Positions 62,101-64,000 of a stretch of 64,000 nt of DNA are shown one piece after another. Source of the stretch: Paragonimus westermani (lineage: Eukaryota; Platyhelminthes; Trematoda; Plagiorchiida; Troglotrematidae). The stretch is from the NCBI GenBank assembly GCA_008508345.1, contig QNGE01002356.1, positions 1 to 64,000 of the forward strand, written 5' to 3'. Under the pieces are notes generated by a model. The model was not told the DNA's origin. It did not search any database and saw only the letters and a program-made list of their open reading frames with translations. The number at the start of each line of letters is the position of its first letter. Position 1 is the first letter of the stretch. The position numbers and the translations under genes were made by a program.

Positions 62101-63319
62101 TTTGATCTCTTATCCTATTTGCATACAGCATTATGTGATAAGACGGTTAGGTGAGCATGATTCAAACGCTAGAGACCCACAGTTCAGAGAAAAACTCTCG
62201 ACTGTCCACTCACTGGTGGTGTTTTTCAGTAAAATGAGCATGGTCTAAAAGTAGCAGGTGGATAACAAAAATTATTCAAAATGTGATCATGAACCTTTCT
62301 GTAGTGGATCTTATTAAGACGTAGAGATCAACCCAACATACGTGAAATATTTCGTGTTTGTTAGTCACAAAAATACATAAACAAGTATCGGTAGGTCAAT
62401 AAAATGATAGTTAGTTGATGAATCAAATAATTTTGCATTTCTATTGCTGTGTTGGCCAGAGAATAAAATGATTTGGGTAGTTCATAAATGTAAAGAAACC
62501 ATTATACAGAGAAAAATTGTATGGAAAGAAGGACACTGGAGCTGAACAGTAAAACGCATAGAAGTAGTATGGTGATAAAAGCGACAAACATTCACACAGT
62601 CAGTAACCAACAACCCCAACTACACTTCCTAGGTACATATTTATTACTTCTCACCGGCCGAAAGGTGAGTTGTAAAATTAACAGCCTGTCGGTTATCCCT
62701 GCTCGGCTGCACAAGCCGCTCGTGTGGTAACAATATATTCCGAGTTTAACTGCTTAAACACTATTCATCTATCTATATGTTCACTGAAACGTAAAACATC
62801 GAATGATTTTGGTGTAAATCTTTCCTATGAAAAATCTGTTTCACATATAAGTAGTGATCGTACTGACTGGGAAAAATCAGGAATGGCGCATTCGTCTACG
62901 ATAAAAAAAAATGGTCAAAACTGTCTACGAAGTGACCAAGAAATCACCAGAAGACAGTAAGCTTGATGTTATCCTGTTTTCCACTGGATAAACACGCCTA
63001 CTCACTGTTCTGTCGATATCACTTTCAGTATAGTAACAAGACTTTCCAAGACAATTCACGGCGGATCGAGTGTAATCGGTCGGCGATAAAAGAGAAGTAG
63101 TTTCCCAAGGTTACATAAACCATAAATTACTTTGAGACACAGAAGTCGAACCAGTTTTCAGCGGATGTCCATTTTTCTCCACTTGGAAGTTTAAATGCTG
63201 TCACCGTGTTACAACAGTTAATGAAGATTGAGCTTCGCTATACTTTGGACGAAAGTCGTTCTATAAAGAAGTTAGCTTTACCGGCTTCCGTTGGTCTGCC
63301 GAAATTGCAAGATGTCCCT
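14086..63319 (+). CDS. MAPK15: MAPK15 (ERK7/8-type atypical MAP kinase), spliced, 3' end beyond window
   Basis: Joined exons are 14086-14151, 39038-39136, 39176-39296, 39347-39477, 55434-55767 and, less surely, 63162-63319. They encode 303 residues of a CMGC-family Ser/Thr kinase. Human MAPK15 acts at cilia and basal bodies, in autophagy and in genome stability, and activates itself through its TEY loop. Key residues are the Gly-rich loop GKGAYGIV (about 20-27), Lys42 in VALKK, Glu60 in FREI, HRDQK 135-139, Asp155 of DFG and TEY 185-187. HRDQK and FPGTSTL are typical of MAPK15 and separate it from ERK1/2. Missing are the last kinase helices and the Pro-rich C-terminal tail of the family. All splice sites are GT-AG. 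Introns are about 24.9 kb, 39 bp, 50 bp, 16.0 kb and 7.4 kb. No frame break was seen in exons 1-5. Confidence 0.93.
14345..14386. repeat. AT dinucleotide repeat, self-complementary
   Basis: About 40 bases of alternating and interrupted TA/AT form an imperfect palindrome, about 190 bp into intron 1. Such tracts are often polymorphic in length and can extrude as hairpins. Confidence 0.85.
15740..17260 (-). mobile_element. Degenerate LINE reverse transcriptase, antisense to MAPK15
   Basis: Read from 17260 downward, pieces of one RT appear in the right order. First comes [20 protein letters not shown] and [11 protein letters not shown] (fingers, in 17086-16895; relatives read NYRPVSLLSCLSK-LE and QHGF). 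Next is [41 protein letters not shown] (palm B region, in 16681-16352, where GVPQGSVLGPLLF-type residues are eroded). Last is [16 protein letters not shown] (thumb, about 15830-15770). Every segment is in a different frame with stops, so the copy is old. It sits inside MAPK15 intron 1. The CR1/Jockey-type assignment is by motif style. Confidence 0.65.
21640..21900 (+). mobile_element. RTE-like LINE endonuclease fragment
   Basis: The + frame 21646-21882 reads [44 protein letters not shown] and GVKDAFY. The run P-(V/I)-(S/N)-D-(R/K)-x-[15 protein letters not shown]-x-FY is typical of the endonuclease domain of RTE-like LINEs in flatworms. The GD-x-NA motif expected shortly after is not readable, because a stop at 21880-21882 is followed by frame changes. 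This is a 5' fragment with no RT nearby. I could not follow it confidently past about 21900. Confidence 0.7.
27438..27640 (+). mobile_element. tRNA-derived SINE, copy A (best preserved)
   Basis: The head carries RNA polymerase III promoter boxes: A box TGGCGTAGTGG at 27444-27454 and B box AGTTCAAATCC at 27488-27498. A non-tRNA body follows (CTACTGACGAGCTCTAATGA, then CTCGAGTCTAGTGCTTC, then ATCTGAATGCGAACG). Four other copies in this window share head and body in the same order, which shows a dispersed SINE and not a tRNA gene. The head does not fold with a paired acceptor stem. The tail end is uncertain by about 20 bp. Confidence 0.8.
35150..35750 (+). mobile_element. Penelope-like element remnant with GIY-YIG region
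   Basis: The + frames read [14 protein letters not shown] near 35185-35225 (compare SNGYPRRFMDR in the copy at 6236-8175). Then [18 protein letters not shown] and [13 protein letters not shown] occur within 35292-35651, the family's GIY-YIG domain followed by its (E/N)H-P-x-WL motif. The Y-(V/I)-G-R-T-T core is better kept here than in the first copy. The C-terminal A/V-E-A-I region follows at about 35680. No RT motifs are readable upstream, so it is a 5'-truncated, frameshifted remnant in MAPK15 intron 1. Confidence 0.72.
39038..39136 (+). CDS. MAPK15: MAPK15 exon 2 (residues 23-55)
   Basis: The exon reads AYGIVWKAV, the second half of the Gly-rich loop, then [12 protein letters not shown] with catalytic Lys42 at 39095-39097, then RNQTDAQ. 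It starts after TTCACAG and ends before GTATGT, phase 0 at both ends. The residues KIFDAF and T-DAQ are near-invariant in MAPK15. Confidence 0.95.
39137..39175 (+). other. MAPK15 intron 2, a 39-bp micro-intron
   Basis: This is a GT-AG intron (GTATGT to TTTTCAG) only 39 bp long. Its length is a multiple of three and it has no in-frame stop, so retention would insert 13 residues ([13 protein letters not shown]) between DAQ and RTFRE just before the alpha-C helix. Homology across the junction (DAQ-RTFREI is continuous in known MAPK15) supports removal. Confidence 0.88.
39176..39296 (+). CDS. MAPK15: MAPK15 exon 3 (residues 56-96, last codon split)
   Basis: The exon reads [19 protein letters not shown], with the alpha-C Glu60 that pairs with Lys42, then [11 protein letters not shown], which covers the hinge. 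It ends after the first base of a Glu codon at a GTAGGT donor, phase 1. The motif LQEFG-HPNII is a strong MAPK15 signature. Confidence 0.95.
39347..39477 (+). CDS. MAPK15: MAPK15 exon 4 (residues 96-139)
   Basis: After a 50-bp intron (39297-39346, GTAGGT to CCGTAG, with an in-frame stop) the exon completes the Glu codon. It reads [20 protein letters not shown], then [21 protein letters not shown], and ends at a GTGAGG donor, phase 0. HRDQK has Gln where ERK1/2 and most kinases have Leu. This variant is normal for MAPK15. Asp137 is the catalytic base. Confidence 0.95.
39700..39813 (-). mobile_element. SINE copy D, fragment
   Basis: On the minus strand this matches copy A from the head (GGCAAACACGGTTGCTTCAAGA against GTTAACACGGTTGCCTCATGA) through GCACTATTGAAGAGCTCGAT and AAAACTCGAGC. 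The B box region is eroded. It begins about 220 bp after MAPK15 exon 4. Confidence 0.6.
50157..50322 (-). mobile_element. SINE copy E
   Basis: The minus strand reads GTGACCAATGGTTCAGTGACTA (head with A-box-like TGGTTCAGTGA), ACATTGTTGTCTCAAGG, a good B box AGTTTGAATCC, then GCAATACTGACGGTCTC and GTCTAGTGC. The order is the same as in copy A, with substitutions throughout. Confidence 0.65.
51560..51902 (+). mobile_element. LINE reverse transcriptase remnant, copy 1 of a dispersed pair
   Basis: The segment 51719-51902 matches 61546-61729 without gaps, about 85% by hand count. In one frame it reads [16 protein letters not shown], which resembles RT motif A of LINEs (K-A-F-D-x-V-x-x-x-x-LL-x-K-L). 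Just upstream, a different frame has [11 protein letters not shown], close to the usual YRPVSLTSICCK-ME block. Both lie in the order expected for an RT on the + strand. No other LINE parts were found, and the clade is unknown. Confidence 0.5.
55434..55767 (+). CDS. MAPK15: MAPK15 exon 5 (residues 140-250 plus one base)
   Basis: The exon starts after ATAG with [23 protein letters not shown], giving DFG at 55479-55487, and then TEY at 55569-55577 followed by [24 protein letters not shown] and [12 protein letters not shown]. It ends at a GTACGT donor in phase 1. TEY is the dual phosphorylation motif. The stretch between ARSL and TEY is 22 residues, against 12 in the human protein as I remember it, and is rich in Arg, Ser and Asn ([14 protein letters not shown]). 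This is the largest and surest exon. Confidence 0.97.
57565..57890 (-). mobile_element. Penelope-like element 3' tail fragment
   Basis: The minus strand aligns with 7861-8175 of the first Penelope-like element. Shared words in order include TTCAGAAACAACT, CGTGAACTTGACC, GATTATC-AACCCTC, GTTTGGTACTG/GTTGGTACTG and GAAATG-TTGCATCT-CCAGTTTTC. A 113-codon frame runs through it (57763-57422) but is a by-product of the element tail, not a host gene. Confidence 0.75.
58410..58790 (+). mobile_element. Penelope-like element fragment around the GIY-YIG region
   Basis: The + frame 58511-58786 reads [19 protein letters not shown] and [20 protein letters not shown]. This aligns with the family pattern leading into VYxFxCxCGxxYIGRTTRRL, with the I-G of YIG lost. 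Upstream, [14 protein letters not shown] near 58430 resembles the LPF-(R/K)-GD block. It is on the opposite strand to the 57565-57890 fragment, so it is a separate insertion. Confidence 0.5.
59378..59530 (-). mobile_element. SINE copy C
   Basis: The minus strand reads GTCAGTGGCACGGTGGTAAAC (A-box region), ATGGTTGCCTCATGA, GACGAGCTCTAACAAGAGCG and ATCTGAATGCGAAGGTTGCA, the same order as copy A. The B box is not readable and part of the body is deleted. Confidence 0.65.
59690..59872 (+). mobile_element. SINE copy B
   Basis: The + strand reads GGTGGTCAACACCGTTGCCTC, GTGGTGAGCTCAAACAGAAA, GGTCTAGTGCCTTTATTGAA, CCATCTGAATGCAAAGAC and GATCAAACGTGAGTGACGTCC, matching copy A from just after its A box to its tail. 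It faces copy C across about 160 bp. Confidence 0.68.
61546..61729 (+). mobile_element. LINE reverse transcriptase remnant, copy 2 of a dispersed pair
   Basis: This is an ungapped match to 51719-51902, about 85% by hand count. Here the frame reads [20 protein letters not shown], closer to a live RT motif A (K-A-F-D-x-V) than the first copy. The sequence upstream differs from copy 1, so the two copies are separate insertions or have lost different flanks. Confidence 0.55.
63162..63319 (+). CDS. MAPK15: Probable MAPK15 exon 6 (residues 251-303)
   Basis: After a TTTTCAG acceptor the phase fits exon 5 (G plus CG makes Ala). The frame reads [20 protein letters not shown], then LRYTLDE. This resembles the D-(L/V)-x-x-x-x-S-x-x-x-x-x-V-L-x-x-L and T-L-D-x-L-L-P region that follows FPGTSTL in MAPK15 proteins. 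A GTAGGT donor at 63320 would close it in phase 0. The match weakens after TLDE, so the 3' boundary is unsure, and an antisense frame overlaps its last 42 bp. The next expected block (LL-x-x-LL-x-F-x-P-x-K-R) is not in the rest of the window. Confidence 0.5.
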
Positions 63320-64000
63320 GTAGGTGAATAACTCTTTACCAGTACCAGTGACAATGTTCCATTCAATCAGACATTTTTGCCCACTCTCTTCAGAGATAAC
63401 AAGTATAGACCTTTCCTTATTGGGATAGCCTGCATCAAACGTCAAGTCTGTAGCTGTTAATGGAAACAACCGTTTTCATATTTTCGGGGCGTAATTTTAC
63501 CACTCTGTTATTTGTGCCTGCACACCTGACTGTCAGAGGTGCAGCAATTGGGTGCACCATGGCCACTACTGTGTAATGTGATATTGTTCGAATAAAATTC
63601 TTTTCGATTTACCGCGCGCAGGTTCGAACATTTTAGCTCTTAAACTGTAGACTTCAATTGTCACCATGGTTGATGATTCCCCCCCTGCTGTCTCCTTATT
63701 CACATCTGGTCTCAATGCGGATGCTTTGGAATTAAAATCTTCCGTCACTTTAACCTAAACAGCAAAGCGTGTCATAGTGAGCAGAATGTATAAGTTTACG
63801 GAGGGACACTTAACTGGAGCGGATTCATAATGGACATCTATCACAATTCCCAACTTCATAACCAGGACTTTAATTGATAGGAGAAGCAGACTACGGCTGT
63901 ACTCTCAAATAAACAGGCTTACTGACAATCCATTACATTGGTCGACACTTCATCTTCCACGCCAGATTGGTGAGTAGTTCTCTTCAAGAGGTTGTAAATT
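63320..64000. other. Right edge; possible antisense open frames
   Basis: No further MAPK15 exon is visible on the + strand. Two minus-strand frames, 63748-63566 and 63469-63278, are somewhat protein-like and each ends at a GTAA-type donor. I cannot name a family. The remainder shows nothing recognisable. Confidence 0.35.

Larger units (their letters stand above)
55768..63161 (+). other. MAPK15 intron 5 (if exon 6 is right), about 7.4 kb
   Basis: It holds Penelope-like fragments at 57565-57890 (minus) and 58410-58790 (plus), two SINE copies facing each other at 59378-59530 and 59690-59872, and the second copy of the LINE segment at 61546-61729. Open frames at 60145-60357, 62521-62730 and 62724-62960 have no recognisable domain. 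Nothing else was identified in 55768-57564, 59873-61545 or 61730-63161. Confidence 0.6.

Noticed and set aside
1..64000. CRISPR arrays, operons, prokaryotic defence or phage systems
   Set aside because: The spliced kinase gene and the retroelement content show animal nuclear DNA. No regularly spaced repeats or dense co-directional genes are present.

Overview
The window looks like nuclear DNA of a digenean flatworm (trematode), possibly a large-genome species such as a fasciolid or a relative. The evidence is indirect. One protein-coding gene is split into short exons, with tiny introns (39 and 50 bp) next to very large ones (about 25, 16 and 7 kb). The rest is decayed retroelements of the mix known from trematodes: CR1-like and RTE-like LINEs, Penelope-like elements, a CsRn1-type Gypsy gag and a tRNA-derived SINE. 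The species cannot be fixed from the sequence.

The one host gene I can support is a MAPK15 (ERK7/ERK8) orthologue on the + strand. Exon 1 is at 14086-14151. Exons 2-4 are clustered at 39038-39477. Exon 5, with the DFG and TEY motifs, is at 55434-55767. A probable exon 6 is at 63162-63319. Splice sites and phases join cleanly, and the diagnostic residues are present: catalytic Lys42, HRDQK rather than HRDLK, DFG and TEY. The last part of the kinase domain and the C-terminal tail must lie beyond the window.

Layout. 1-577: nothing recognised beyond a possible LINE 3' flank. 578-6235: a CR1-like LINE on the minus strand, broken by frameshifts and inflated by an exact 1367-bp duplication around a single N, which looks like an assembly error. 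6236-8175: a Penelope-like element on the + strand, nearly open across its reverse transcriptase. About 8600-9151: Gypsy gag remnant (minus) with a tRNA-Trp-type primer binding site. 9152-12637: no gene, but a pair of diverged 51-bp direct repeats. 12638-13203: LINE 3' remnant. 14086 onward: the MAPK15 gene. Its introns hold a minus-strand LINE (15740-17260), an RTE-like endonuclease piece (21640-21900), five SINE copies, three more Penelope-like fragments and two copies of one LINE segment 9.8 kb apart.

I found no convincing new biological system. The most useful observations are the duplication around the N, the micro-intron that keeps the MAPK15 frame open, the shared SINE family, and an antisense open reading frame that overlaps the proposed exon 6.
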